Origin: Sporolactobacillus kofuensis
GTDB lineage: Bacteria; Bacillota; Bacilli; Bacillales; Sporolactobacillaceae
Direction: 5' to 3'
NCBI RefSeq assembly: GCF_042660205.1
Contig: NZ_JBHSTQ010000008.1
Location: forward strand, 89,948-153,947
DNA length: 64,000 nucleotides
A program made the translations under genes and the position numbers. The notes under the pieces are model-generated. The model was not told the origin of the DNA. It ran no database searches and saw only the letters and a list, made by a program, of their open reading frames with translations. This document shows positions 26,603 to 35,593 of this stretch, piece after piece (the first letter of the stretch is position 1; every line of letters begins with the position of its first letter).

Positions 26603-27820
26603 ATGAGTAAGCCAAAAATTGTTATTTTGGGTGCAGGATACGGTGGAATGATGACAACCGTACGCCTCACAAAAGAATTAAGTGCAGAGGATGCAGAGAT
26701 TACGCTGGTGAACAAACATAATTACCACTACCAGACAACCTGGTTGCATGAAGCGGCTGCAGGTACTATTCATCATGACCGCACAAGAATGTTGATTAAG
26801 AATGTTATTAACACGAAACGTGTGAACTTTGTCCAGGATTCAGTACAGTCGATTGACCGTGAGAACCACAAAGTGGCTTTAAAGAACGGTGAAATTGATT
26901 ATGACTACCTTGTTATTGCACTTGGATTCGAGTCCAATACGTTCGGCATTAAAGGTTTGGATACAAATGCCTTTGCAATCCGCAGTGTCAATACGGCGCG
27001 CAAGATTCGGGAACATATTGAATATAAATTTGCAAGTTACAACAGCGATCCGGATGCAAAAGACAGTGATTTGACAATTGTTGTCGGCGGTGCCGGATTG
27101 AGCGGTGTTGAATTCCTTGGTGAATTAGTCGACCGTATTCCGGAACTTTGCAAAGAATATGATATCGATCCTAATAAAGTTCGGATTGTTGATGTTGAAG
27201 GCATGCCATTTGTCTTGCCTCCGTTTGATCGAGAGCTTGCAAACTATGCCCAGAAATATCTTGAAGGCAAGGGTGTGGAATTCAAACTGAATACCTTCAT
27301 TAAAGAGGCAACTCCTGAAGGTGTCAAAGTTCAGAAGAAAGACAGCGAGGAATTGGAAGAAATTCAAGCGGGTACAGTTGTTTGGACTGGTGGTGTAAAG
27401 GCTAACCACATTCCAGCGGATTCCGGATTTGAGACAAACCGTGGCAAGATCCAGGTGACGGCAGATCTCCGCTCGCCGGAAGATGATCATGTATTTGCTG
27501 TCGGTGATGTTGCTGTGATCTTCCCACCTAATGCCGAACGCCCATATCCACCAACTGCACAGATTGCGATTCAAGCAGCGGAGAACATCGCTAAGAATAT
27601 GAAACATATTCTGAAAGGTGAAGCTACTGAATCTTTTGTGTACAAGCCAAAGGGTACGGTTGCTTCACTTGGAGAAAAGGAAGCCATTGGTGTGGTATTT
27701 GATCACAAAATGACTGGCAAGCCTGCTGCAGCGATGAAGAAGGTTATTGATGACCGCTATCTGCTCATGCTTGGCGGTGTTCCATTAGTTCTGAAAAAAG
27801 GAAAACTGAACTTGCTTTAA
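26603..27820 (+). CDS. yumB: Type II NADH dehydrogenase (YumB-like)
   Basis: A 405-residue membrane-peripheral flavoprotein that passes electrons from NADH to menaquinone without pumping protons. FAD-binding GAGYGG (residues 10-15), NAD-binding VVGGAGLSGVE (near 157) and the YPPTAQIAIQ motif near residue 312 are present. It is closer to B. subtilis YumB than to Ndh. With menA at 47 kb it shows a menaquinone respiratory chain. SD AAAGGTGG is a little far from ATG but acceptable. Confidence 0.93.
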   Translation: MSKPKIVILGAGYGGMMTTVRLTKELSAEDAEITLVNKHNYHYQTTWLHEAAAGTIHHDRTRMLIKNVINTKRVNFVQDSVQSIDRENHKVALKNGEIDYDYLVIALGFESNTFGIKGLDTNAFAIRSVNTARKIREHIEYKFASYNSDPDAKDSDLTIVVGGAGLSGVEFLGELVDRIPELCKEYDIDPNKVRIVDVEGMPFVLPPFDRELANYAQKYLEGKGVEFKLNTFIKEATPEGVKVQKKDSEELEEIQAGTVVWTGGVKANHIPADSGFETNRGKIQVTADLRSPEDDHVFAVGDVAVIFPPNAERPYPPTAQIAIQAAENIAKNMKHILKGEATESFVYKPKGTVASLGEKEAIGVVFDHKMTGKPAAAMKKVIDDRYLLMLGGVPLVLKKGKLNLL

Positions 27821-27837
27821 TTCTTTAATGTGAATAA

Positions 27838-27880
27838 TAAAAGATCCGAATCCTCATTTGGGATTCGGATCTTTTTTGTA
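27838..27880 (+). terminator. Terminator of the NADH dehydrogenase gene
   Basis: AAGATCCGAATCC pairs perfectly with GGATTCGGATCTT, followed by TTTTT. Confidence 0.95.
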
Positions 27881-27943
27881 TAAAATAGTCCTTACAAATG
27901 ATCAACAGAGTAGTAATGCCTCAAGCAATCATGTGACTGATGT

Positions 27944-28306
27944 TCAATGCAACAGGTCCCATATTTTAATGAATTTCTTCGCTTGATCAGGATCATTCGC
28001 CATTTGATCAATTAATTGTTCAAGTCCTGGTATACTTTTTGTTTTTTTGAGCAAATCTTTATCCTCTAAACGCTCATACCCAGAAGAAGCCTCTTTCACA
28101 AAACCGACCCGACCGAGTAAGTAATCTGTGGATACATGGAAGTAATCTGCAATTTGTATGAGCATTTCCGGGTCAGGCTTACGAGCGCCGGATTCATAAC
28201 GGCTAAGCTGGGCATTGGAAATATTTAGTTCGCGTGCCATTTCAAGTTGCGACAACTCTTTTTCGTCGCGTAAGAAACGGATTCTGCTCCCTAGTGTATT
28301 CCCCAT
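27944..28306 (-). CDS. XRE-family transcriptional regulator
   Basis: A 120-residue DNA-binding protein. The Cro/C1-type helix-turn-helix covers residues about 6-62 (SQLEMARELNISNAQLSRYESG and HVSTDYLLGR), and the C-terminal 50 residues (LEQLIDQMANDPDQAKKFIK) probably mediate oligomer or ligand contact. ATG 28306 follows GGGGGAGG; an upstream extension of 13 codons overlaps this SD. It is divergent from the small HTH gene at 28479, with repeated operator-like sites between. Confidence 0.85.
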   Translation of the reverse strand: MGNTLGSRIRFLRDEKELSQLEMARELNISNAQLSRYESGARKPDPEMLIQIADYFHVSTDYLLGRVGFVKEASSGYERLEDKDLLKKTKSIPGLEQLIDQMANDPDQAKKFIKIWDLLH

Positions 28307-28386
28307 CCAGAAAACCTCCCCCAAACTGACATGCTCGATAATCAAACAAATTTTACCATGTTCTTATTTGGTCATTAGGGTAATTG

Positions 28387-28468
28387 CCAAATAGGAAAAT
28401 ATCCTGCGTTCAATTCACATAATAGATGATATAATTTTAATGAAGTTACCAAATTGGAAAATGTCTGG
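28387..28468. promoter_or_regulatory. Divergent control region with two copies of an operator-like repeat
   Basis: CCAAATAGGAAAATATC (28387-28403) recurs as CCAAATTGGAAAATGTC (28449-28465). TATTTGG (28363-28369 region) forms a dyad with the first copy. TATAAT (28430-28435) lies between the copies and is the probable -10 of the plus-strand gene. The -35 is weak, which is common where a regulator is involved. Confidence 0.55.
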
Positions 28469-28478
28469 AGGAAAACAG

Positions 28479-28697
28479 ATGTTAACTATCGATTTAAACA
28501 AGTTAAAGAACTACAGACAATCAAAAATGACTCTTCAGGAAATGGCGTTTTCTCTTGGTTATCAAAGTGCGAATGGTTACTACTATTTAGAATGTGGGCG
28601 CAGTAAAATCAGTGCGGAGACACTGGCAAAAGTCGCAACGGTCCTCAATGTTCCAATTCAAGATTTTTTCTCTGATCAAGATCATCTTATTCATTGA
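28479..28697 (+). CDS. Small XRE-type helix-turn-helix protein
   Basis: A 72-residue single-domain Cro/C1-like protein: LKNYRQSKMTLQEMAFSLGYQSANGYYYLECGRSKISAETLAKVATVLNV in sequence blocks, with a C-terminal FFSDQ. ATG 28479 follows CTGGAGG; the open frame reaches further back but lacks an SD. It is divergent from another XRE regulator and probably shares its operators. Phage-like control pairs look similar, but no phage genes are nearby. Confidence 0.8.
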   Translation: MLTIDLNKLKNYRQSKMTLQEMAFSLGYQSANGYYYLECGRSKISAETLAKVATVLNVPIQDFFSDQDHLIH

Positions 28698-28877
28698 ATC
28701 GGAGAAACATTGATTAAAAGATGTGAAAAATCCCAATCGGTTAAGCGCTACCACCACTTTGATTTTGTCCAAGTGAATGATAAACTAGAGTATCGGATAC
28801 AAAATTAAAGTGAATGAATTAGAGAAGGCAAATTGTGTGGCAAATTCACCGGTCATCTCTGAAGGGAGACTTTTTTT

Positions 28878-30764
28878 ATGTGCGGATTTTGCGGGTACAT
28901 TGCAAAAACGAATCAATTAGAATCTGGTAATCATGAACAAAACGCGATGACCGCACGTGCGGAGATCATCAATCATCGAGGACCTGATGATGCAGGTTAC
29001 TATACAGACGACCAAGTTCAGCTTGCTTTTCGCAGATTGAGCATTATTGATCTAGCTGGAGGCCATCAGCCACTGCCTTATGAGAATGAACGCTATTACA
29101 TTATTTTTAATGGTGAAATTTACAACTATGTGGAACTACGGAATGAATTAATTAAGAAAGGGTACACTTTTGAAACGTCCTCGGATACTGAAGTCCTCGT
29201 CGCACTCTATGCAGATCGTGGTGTTGATTGTGTGAACGATTTACGTGGTATGTTTGGATTTATTATATGGGATAAACAAGAGCGAACGCTGTTTGCAGCT
29301 CGTGATCATTTTGGAATTAAGCCGTTTTACTATATGGAGACAGATGATGGCATTTTCTTTGCTTCTGAAATGAAAAGTCTGCTTGTAGGTGATGACCAGC
29401 ATCCCGTTTCCAAAAAAGCACTCCAATATTACTTAACCTTTCAATTTGTACCTGAACCTAGAACACTCATGGAAGACATTAAAAGTTTGGAACCAGGACA
29501 CTATCTTCTTAAGAAAAATGGAGAAGCACTCCAAAACATAGCTTTTTGGACGCCAGAATTTGCGCCTGTCCATCAGTCGATTGATGAGGCAAAGAAGAAA
29601 ATTCAGGATGTGCTGATTGATTCTGTCAAAATGCACATGAGAAGTGATGTACCGGTAGGTGCTTTCTTATCCAGCGGTATCGATTCAACCTCGATTGTTG
29701 CTCTAGCGAAACGGTATAATGAAAATATAAAAACATTTACCGTCGGTTTTGCTAGCAAGGGCTACAATGAGATTGATGTTGCTCGAGATTCAGCGGAGAA
29801 GCTCGGGGTAGAAAACTATGCGCTTGAAATCACTCCTGAGATGTGCATGGAAGAGATGCCAAGAATCATCTGGCATATGGATAATCCGGTGGCTGATCCT
29901 GCAGCCATTCCAAATTACTTTGTGGCTCGAGAAGCAAGAAAACATGTGAAAGTGGTACTCTCCGGTGAGGGATCTGATGAGTTGTTCGGCGGCTATAATA
30001 TTTACCGTGAACCGCTTTCGTTAAAGGGATTTGATGCGATTCCACAACCTGGGAAAACACTTTTGCATGCACTTGCTTCGCGACTACCGGTTGGGATGAA
30101 GGGGCGTAGCTTCCTGTTGCGCGGGACGACTCCGTTATCTGAGCGCTATGTTGGTAATGCATTCATATTCAACGAAGAAGAAAAGAAATTTGTTCTGAAA
30201 AACTTTTCAGATCAAACACCGTTTACGGATATCACAAATCCGATATATAGACGGTCAAATGGAAATAATAAATTGGATCAAATGCAGTTGGTGGATATTG
30301 AGACTTGGTTACGCGGGGATATTCTCGTAGTGGCTGATCGAATGACGATGGCCCATTCACTTGAGCTTCGTGTTCCGTTTCTGGATAAGGAAGTGTTCGA
30401 TGTGGCGAGAACACTTCCTGCAGAATTAAAGACGGGGGAAGGTACAACAAAATACGCCTTCCGTGAGGCGATGCGCGGTATTGTTCCGGATTCAATATTA
30501 TTTAGGAAGAAGCTTGGATTCCCTGTTCCTATCCGCATTTGGCTGAAGAATGAAATGCATGATTGGGCAATTAAGATTATTCATGACAGTGATACGGACG
30601 CGTATATCAATAAGTCCTATGCACTGAAGCTACTTGATGATCACTGCAGTGGGAAGATAGATAATAGCCGGAAACTATGGACGGTGTTAATGTTCATGCT
30701 CTGGCATCAAATTTATATTGAAAAGACAATCCAGGTGGAGCAACAGAAGGCTGTTCAAGTATAA
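28878..30764 (+). CDS. asnB: Asparagine synthase (glutamine-hydrolysing)
   Basis: A 628-residue enzyme that converts aspartate to asparagine using glutamine and ATP. The N-terminal class II amidotransferase domain begins MCGFCGY with catalytic Cys2, and carries RLSIIDL and NGEIYNY. The synthetase domain has the PP-loop SSGIDST near residue 265 and the GEGSDELFGGY motif. The size matches B. subtilis AsnB. SD GAAGGGAG precedes. The 180-base upstream gap has no T-box or other riboswitch that I can see. Confidence 0.95.
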   Translation: MCGFCGYIAKTNQLESGNHEQNAMTARAEIINHRGPDDAGYYTDDQVQLAFRRLSIIDLAGGHQPLPYENERYYIIFNGEIYNYVELRNELIKKGYTFETSSDTEVLVALYADRGVDCVNDLRGMFGFIIWDKQERTLFAARDHFGIKPFYYMETDDGIFFASEMKSLLVGDDQHPVSKKALQYYLTFQFVPEPRTLMEDIKSLEPGHYLLKKNGEALQNIAFWTPEFAPVHQSIDEAKKKIQDVLIDSVKMHMRSDVPVGAFLSSGIDSTSIVALAKRYNENIKTFTVGFASKGYNEIDVARDSAEKLGVENYALEITPEMCMEEMPRIIWHMDNPVADPAAIPNYFVAREARKHVKVVLSGEGSDELFGGYNIYREPLSLKGFDAIPQPGKTLLHALASRLPVGMKGRSFLLRGTTPLSERYVGNAFIFNEEEKKFVLKNFSDQTPFTDITNPIYRRSNGNNKLDQMQLVDIETWLRGDILVVADRMTMAHSLELRVPFLDKEVFDVARTLPAELKTGEGTTKYAFREAMRGIVPDSILFRKKLGFPVPIRIWLKNEMHDWAIKIIHDSDTDAYINKSYALKLLDDHCSGKIDNSRKLWTVLMFMLWHQIYIEKTIQVEQQKAVQV

Positions 30765-30784
30765 GCATTTGGATGATAGCATGA

Positions 30785-30822
30785 AAAAAGGGATCCTCGC
30801 TGAGTAGGCGAGGATTCCTTTT
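30785..30822. terminator. Bidirectional terminator between asnB and yuzA
   Basis: AAAAAGGGATCCTCGC pairs with GCGAGGATTCCTTTTT, with A and T tracts on either side; it serves both convergent genes. Confidence 0.9.
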
Positions 30823-30844
30823 TCAATGCATCCAATCCAATGAC

Positions 30845-31075
30845 TTAACGGGTTTGTGTTTCTCTTTCACGCTCCACGCCTTCATTTGGAACGAATAGGA
30901 TCGTCAAGCAATACAAGGCACAAATGCCGATAATCCCGTAGATCAAGCGTGAGAGCGCACTGCCGGATCCACCAAAGAGTGTGGCCACAAGATCAAACCG
31001 GAAAAAGCCGAGCAGTCCCCAGTTAATTCCACCAATGATAAGTAGTACGAGACATGTTTTCTGCAAACCGCTCAT
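30845..31075 (-). CDS. yuzA: DUF378 membrane protein (YuzA-like)
   Basis: A 76-residue protein with two membrane helices and the DUF378 signature GGINWGLLGFFRFDLVATLFG (given in part), then ALSRLIYGIIGICALY. Function unknown. ATG 31075 has SD AAAGGAGG. It is next to pgi, as in B. subtilis. Confidence 0.9.
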   Translation of the reverse strand: MSGLQKTCLVLLIIGGINWGLLGFFRFDLVATLFGGSGSALSRLIYGIIGICALYCLTILFVPNEGVERERETQTR

Positions 31076-31181
31076 AATCGTACCTCCTTTTATGTGCGTG
31101 CAACTATAGCATGCCTTTATTTCCAACAACTATACATGCATTTGATTTTCTTGTCTTTTTTTGTAAAAAATGAAATCATTG

Positions 31182-31252
31182 TGAAATCGTTTGCGGAAAG
31201 CGGAGAGAAAAGCATAACATGACTTGAAATTGTGAGCGCTGTCTTGTACAGT
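31182..31252 (+). promoter_or_regulatory. Promoter of pgi with CRE-like sequences
   Basis: TTGAAA (31224-31229) and TACAGT (31247-31252) are 17 bases apart. TGAAATCGTTTGCG (31182-31195) is a two-mismatch CRE, and TTGTGAGCGCTGTC (31230-31243) is a half-conserved LacI/CcpA-type site in the spacer. Confidence 0.4.
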
Positions 31253-31289
31253 TAAATAGGAATGATTATAAATATTGGAGGCCGATGAA

Positions 31290-32645
31290 ATGGGCAAGAA
31301 GGTTGCTTTTGATTACAGCAATGCTTTGTCATTTTTTGAACAACATGAGTTGGATTATTTGACGGATCAAGTTTCTGCCGCTCATAAGGCAATTCATGAA
31401 AAAACCGGTGCAGGCAATGATTTCTTAGGCTGGTTAGATCTCCCGACAGCATATGATAAAGAAGAATTTTCCAGAATTAATAAAGCTGCTGAGAAAATTA
31501 AATCGGATTCGGATGTTTTGATTGTTATTGGCATCGGAGGTTCATATTTAGGTGCCCGTGCAGCTATTGAGACGCTTAATCACTCATTTTATAATGTATT
31601 GCCAAAAGAAGAACGCAAGACGCCGCAAGTATTCTTTGCGGGAAATAGCATTAGTGCGACCTATTTGAATGAATTATTTGATGTTCTGAAGGATAAGGAT
31701 GTCTCTGTCAATGTCATTTCTAAATCGGGAACGACAACAGAACCTGCCATTGCATTCCGGGTATTCCGTGAATTTTTGGAAAATAAGTACGGTAAAGAAG
31801 AAGCAAAGGGTAGAATATACGCGACAACAGATAAAGCAAAAGGTGCACTAAAGACCCTTGCCGACAATGAAGGTTATGAATCCTTTGTGATTCCTGACGA
31901 TGTTGGTGGACGTTTTTCTGTGCTAACCGCTGTTGGTCTTCTCCCGATTGCCGTATCCGGAATTAACATTGATGAATTAATGAGCGGTGCACGTGACGCA
32001 CAGAATGACTTCAGCGAACCGGAATTGAGCAAAAACCTTGCCTATCAATATGCTGCTGTCCGGAACGTGTTGTACAACAAAGGCAAGACCGTTGAAATGT
32101 TGGTCAATTTTGAACCTCACCTGCATTACTTCTCCGAATGGTGGAAACAACTATTTGGTGAAAGTGAAGGTAAAGATTTTAAAGGACTGTATCCATCTTC
32201 AGCAGATTTTAGTACCGATCTGCATTCTCTCGGTCAATTTGTTCAGGAAGGCCGTCGTGTTATGTTTGAAACGGCAGTCCTTGTTGAAGAACCAAGAAAA
32301 AATGTGACTATTAAAGCGGAAAAGGAAAATCTTGATAATCTTAATTTTCTTGCTGATAAAACGATGGACTTTGTCAATAAGAAAGCTGCCGAAGGTGTTC
32401 GTCTCGCCCATACTGATGGTCAAGTGCCACAACTTGTCGTGACGATTCCGGAATTGACTGCTTATCATTTCGGCTACCTCATCTACTTCTTTGAGAAAGC
32501 TGTTGCCGTCAGCGGTTATCTGCTTGGCGTCAATCCGTTCAACCAGCCAGGTGTTGAAGCTTATAAGAAGAATATGTTTGCTCTCCTTGGAAAACCAGGC
32601 TACGAGTCCGAAAAAGCAACGCTTGAAGCAAGACTCAATCACTAA
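31290..32645 (+). CDS. pgi: Glucose-6-phosphate isomerase
   Basis: A 451-residue enzyme interconverting glucose-6-phosphate and fructose-6-phosphate. Sugar-phosphate-binding blocks GIGGSYLGARAA (near residue 74) and SKSGTTTEPA (near 145) are clear, as is the C-terminal NPFNQPGVEAYKKNMFALLG. ATG 31290 has SD GGAGG; the TTG at 31275 overlaps it. Size matches Bacillus Pgi. A terminator follows. Confidence 0.97.
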   Translation: MGKKVAFDYSNALSFFEQHELDYLTDQVSAAHKAIHEKTGAGNDFLGWLDLPTAYDKEEFSRINKAAEKIKSDSDVLIVIGIGGSYLGARAAIETLNHSFYNVLPKEERKTPQVFFAGNSISATYLNELFDVLKDKDVSVNVISKSGTTTEPAIAFRVFREFLENKYGKEEAKGRIYATTDKAKGALKTLADNEGYESFVIPDDVGGRFSVLTAVGLLPIAVSGINIDELMSGARDAQNDFSEPELSKNLAYQYAAVRNVLYNKGKTVEMLVNFEPHLHYFSEWWKQLFGESEGKDFKGLYPSSADFSTDLHSLGQFVQEGRRVMFETAVLVEEPRKNVTIKAEKENLDNLNFLADKTMDFVNKKAAEGVRLAHTDGQVPQLVVTIPELTAYHFGYLIYFFEKAVAVSGYLLGVNPFNQPGVEAYKKNMFALLGKPGYESEKATLEARLNH

Positions 32646-32676
32646 GGATTCTGCAAAATATTTGATCAATTTGAGA

Positions 32677-32720
32677 AAGGCTCCGCTACTTTTTGCAGAG
32701 CTTTTCTTATTTTTTTTAGA
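32677..32720 (+). terminator. Terminator of pgi
   Basis: GCTCCGC pairs with GCAGAGC (one mismatch) around CTACTTTTT, followed by TTTTCTTATTTTTTTT. Confidence 0.75.
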
Positions 32721-32874
32721 AAGTGTTCGACTTTTTACTTTAAAATCCAGGAAAGTTGCGAGGTTCTGCGGAACCGTTCCGTTGATTCGAGCCATGGGAG
32801 AGCTTGGATATTTTTGGTTGTTCAAAGAAGCTCCCGGATCGTCAACGTCCATCGAGCAATCGGAGCTTAACTGA
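32721..32874. repeat. Intergenic sequence with a dispersed repeat core (copy A)
   Basis: A 22-base core at 32766-32787 recurs, inverted, at 48027-48049 (shared blocks AATCAAC, GGAACGGTTC and GCAG). Around it are small dyads, GGTTC-GAACC and AAGCTCC-GGAGCTT. No coding gene is supported; the open frames crossing it are not conserved between copies. Confidence 0.5.
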
Positions 32875-32908
32875 TGCAAACTATGGATAGGCAGTTTGCA
32901 CAGTTTTT
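32875..32908 (+). terminator. Terminator-like hairpin
   Basis: TGCAAACT and AGTTTGCA form a perfect eight-bp stem with a T5 tract soon after. No gene directly precedes it on the plus strand, so it may belong to the repeat. The following 200 bases up to 33109 hold no recognised feature. Confidence 0.5.
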
Positions 32909-33108
32909 CAAAACAATTAGGAAAGTATAAAATCTTAAATGATTATCGGAGATGCGCATAGGTGACGGTGCCTTCATCATTATTGTCTTTGACTATGATT
33001 TGTATCATTCAAAGGTTTGACGGGGAGAAATTTATCCCTTAACATGAATAGCAGCAGCTCTAGAATAGACGAGCTCAAAAAGAGTTAAAGGGGAAAGGAA
33101 GAAGACGA

Positions 33109-33402
33109 TTGAAAGGAAAAAAAACAGGCATGTTTCCTAAATTAATTAGCATTCTTCTGACTTTTGTTCAGGTTGTGATTGCTTTATATATTCTACTACA
33201 ATTTTTCGGTGCGAATGCTACACCTTTTGTCAATTTGCTCAACAGTTTAAGTGAGCCGATTTTGAAACCCTTTCAGGGCATTTTTCATCCGATCATCTTT
33301 AATGAACACAGTCTCAACCTCTCCGCTGTCTTCGCATTAATCGTATACAGTATTATAGGGTTTGGAATCCAGAAGGTTCTAGCCATCCTTAAGGTTAAAT
33401 GA
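33109..33402 (+). CDS. YggT-family membrane protein
   Basis: A 97-residue integral membrane protein with two hydrophobic segments (about 12-35 and 70-92) and the YggT linker NSLSEPILKPFQGIFHP between them. The family is linked to division or envelope functions in other bacteria, not proven. The start is TTG 33109 after AAAGGGGAAAGGAAG; ATG 33130 would lose seven residues. A terminator follows. Confidence 0.8.
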   Translation: MKGKKTGMFPKLISILLTFVQVVIALYILLQFFGANATPFVNLLNSLSEPILKPFQGIFHPIIFNEHSLNLSAVFALIVYSIIGFGIQKVLAILKVK

Positions 33403-33425
33403 AAGCTTAAAAAGTAAATCAAGAC

Positions 33426-33457
33426 GGACCTCTAAATAGTGGGGTCCGTTTTTCTCA
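33426..33457 (+). terminator. Terminator of the YggT gene
   Basis: ACGGACC pairs with GGTCCGT and is followed by TTTTTCTC. Between here and 33587 there is only a CTTGGAT-ATCCAAG dyad (about 33481-33503). Confidence 0.85.
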
Positions 33458-33587
33458 TTGATTTCGTCTAGTCATGCGCACTTGGATCGTTGCTTTATCC
33501 AAGGAAAGCACACCACCTTTTGAATGAGAAGAATAGTAATTAAACTATACTTGAAAAGAAACACGTTCCGAAATTAATCCGATTATG

Positions 33588-33624
33588 AAAAAGCAGCCGC
33601 ATGATCAGTCAATGCAGCTGCTTA
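33588..33624 (-). terminator. Terminator of the tRNA-Ala gene
   Basis: On the minus strand AAGCAGCTGCAT pairs with ATGCGGCTGCTT, followed by TTTC, just downstream of the tRNA. Confidence 0.85.
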
Positions 33625-33630
33625 ATTTAG

Positions 33631-33703
33631 TGGAGCATAGGGGGATTGAACCCCTGACCTCTGCCATGCGAAGGCAACGCTCTCCCAGCTGAGCTAATGC
33701 CCC
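33631..33703 (-). tRNA. tRNA-Ala, anticodon CGC
   Basis: A 73-base cloverleaf. The acceptor GGGGCAT pairs with ATGCTCC and includes the G3-U70 wobble that identifies alanine tRNAs. D arm GCTC/GAGC, anticodon arm TTGCC/GGCAG with loop TTCGCAT (anticodon CGC, reads GCG), T arm AGGGG/CCCCT with TTCAATC. Discriminator is A73 and CCA is not encoded. It stands alone, with its own terminator. The cloverleaf was folded by hand. Confidence 0.93.
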
Positions 33704-33861
33704 AAAAGTATCCGATAGAGATTATACTGCTCAAGAAATTTCCAGTCAAGAATAATACGCATTCATTAAAATTGATAAAATCCAAAAAAATCATACTAAA
33801 AAGAAATTTATAAATTTTACCAAAAATTATTATTAACTGTCAATTAAAAAGAAACATTTTT

Positions 33862-33890
33862 TTGAAAAAATAGTGATAATCTGATTATTT
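33862..33890 (+). promoter_or_regulatory. Promoter and palindromic operator upstream of the permease
   Basis: TTGAAA (33862-33867) and TTATTT (33885-33890) with 17-base spacing. ATAATC-T-GATTAT (33876-33888) is a perfect 6-1-6 palindrome overlapping the spacer and -10. Confidence 0.4.
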
Positions 33891-33981
33891 TGTGTCATAA
33901 TAGTATGAAATTAGTTTGATGCATAATCTTCTAATTTTGCGAAATAATTTTCTTATACAATTTAAAAAGGAGTCGTTAGCA

Positions 33982-35390
33982 GTGAGTATTTTTAACACGA
34001 AGCCGATTGCCAGCTTAATTGCTGAAACAGAAGGCAAGCAAGGTTTGAAAAAGGCGCTTGGTGCGGTTGACTTGACGATGCTTGGTATTGGTGCGGTCAT
34101 TGGTACAGGCATTTTCGTACTAACAGGTGTCGCAGCAGCCAATTACTCTGGCCGGCATTGATTATCTCATTTATTTTATCTGGGTTGGCTTGCTTTTTTG
34201 CTGCACTTTGTTACGCGGAGTTTGCATCAACCGTTCCTGTTGCTGGTAGTGCGTATACATACAGCTATGCTGCGCTTGGCGAAGTTTGGGCTTGGATTAT
34301 TGGATGGGATCTCATTCTTGAATATGCGGTTGCAATCAGTGCAGTGGCTATTGGCTGGTCTGGTTATGCAGTGACTTTGCTCAGCAGTATGGGTCTTGAC
34401 CTTCCAAAAGCAATTACCGCTGCACCACTTGATGGTGGGGTTGTGAACTTGCCGGCGATGATCATTATCGCCTTAATTTGCTGGTTGTTGATCTCTGGTA
34501 TTCGTCAAACTTCGAAATTTAACGGTCTCATTGTAGCAATCAAATTAATTGTCATTGCTTTGTTTATTATTCTTGCGGTATGGCATGTGAAACCTGCGAA
34601 CTGGCATCCATTTATGCCGTTTGGTTTTAATGGTGTTGTTTCCGGTGCGGCAGTTATTTTCTTTGCGTATATTGGTTTTGATGCTGTATCTACTGCAGCA
34701 GAAGAGACAAGGAATCCTCAGAAGAATCTGCCGAAAGGTATTCTTTACTCTTTGTTGATCTGTACCGCTCTTTATATTGTGGTGTCGGGTATTCTGACTG
34801 GCGTTGTTAAATACTCTGCATTTAAACATACTTCAGCTCCGGTTGCTTTTGCACTTCAACAAATCGGTATCAATTGGGGATCCGCATTAGTATCTGTAGG
34901 TGCTATTTGTGGTATTACATCCGTACTGCTTGTGATTACTTATGGCCAGACACGTGTATTCTTTGCAATGGCACGTGATGGTCTTATTCCTAAGGTGTTC
35001 GGTAAGGTAAGTGAAACGCGCCAAACACCTGTAACATCGACAATCCTTGTTGGCATTGTGACCATTATTGTAGCAGGATTTTTACCTATTGGTATTGTGG
35101 CGGAACTCGCAAATATTGGTACTTTGTTCGCATTTGTTATTGTTGCGATTGGCATTATCGTTCTCCGTAAGAAAAAACCAGAATTGAAGAGAGGTTTTAG
35201 AACGCCTCTCGTACCGCTTGTACCAATTCTTGCCGTTCTGTCTTGCGGTTATTTAATTATTCATTTGCAAACAGCTACCTTATGGCGCTTTGTTATTTGG
35301 TTCATTATCGGTATGATTGTATGCTTCACATATGGACGCCGTCATAGTGCGCTGTATCAATCAACACAATCTGGACAACAAAACCAGTAA
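33982..35390 (+). pseudogene. APC-family amino-acid permease with a single-base frameshift
   Basis: Twelve-helix amino-acid transporter of the CAT/YfnA type, split into two frames. Frame 1 runs from GTG 33982 (SD AAAAGGAG) to a stop at about 34161: LGAVDLTMLGIGAVIGTGIF and TGVAAANYSG. Frame 2 carries on from about 34153: ALIISFILSGLACFF and CYAEFASTVPVAGSAY. The family reads SGPALIIS here, so one C is missing from a CCC at 34152-34154. This is either a real inactivating mutation or a sequencing error. The rest of the protein (to about 469 residues) is intact. Confidence 0.85.
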
Positions 35391-35407
35391 TTGACTTATT
35401 TATTGAA

Positions 35408-35447
35408 ACCAGCAGCCTGTTTCCATATTGGATTCAGGCTGTTTTTT
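35408..35447 (+). terminator. Terminator after the permease
   Basis: CAGCCTG pairs with CAGGCTG and is followed by T7. Confidence 0.85.
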
Positions 35448-35593
35448 TGTGGTTATGACTCATTTATTGTCTGTTCTTGTCAAAAATTTTCATAAACTGT
35501 TGCATGAAACTTATTTTTTGCTAATGTGTAAAGAGATATTGTAAAGACTACATAATAAGCTATAAATGGCTATTTGAAAGGTGGGGAGGACAT

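Noticed and set aside
28698..28877. T-box leader before asnB
   Set aside because: No T-box consensus or specifier stem is visible; only small local dyads.
32199..32879. 226-codon minus-strand open frame overlapping pgi
   Set aside because: Most is antisense to pgi; the unique end is the dispersed repeat and shows no protein family.
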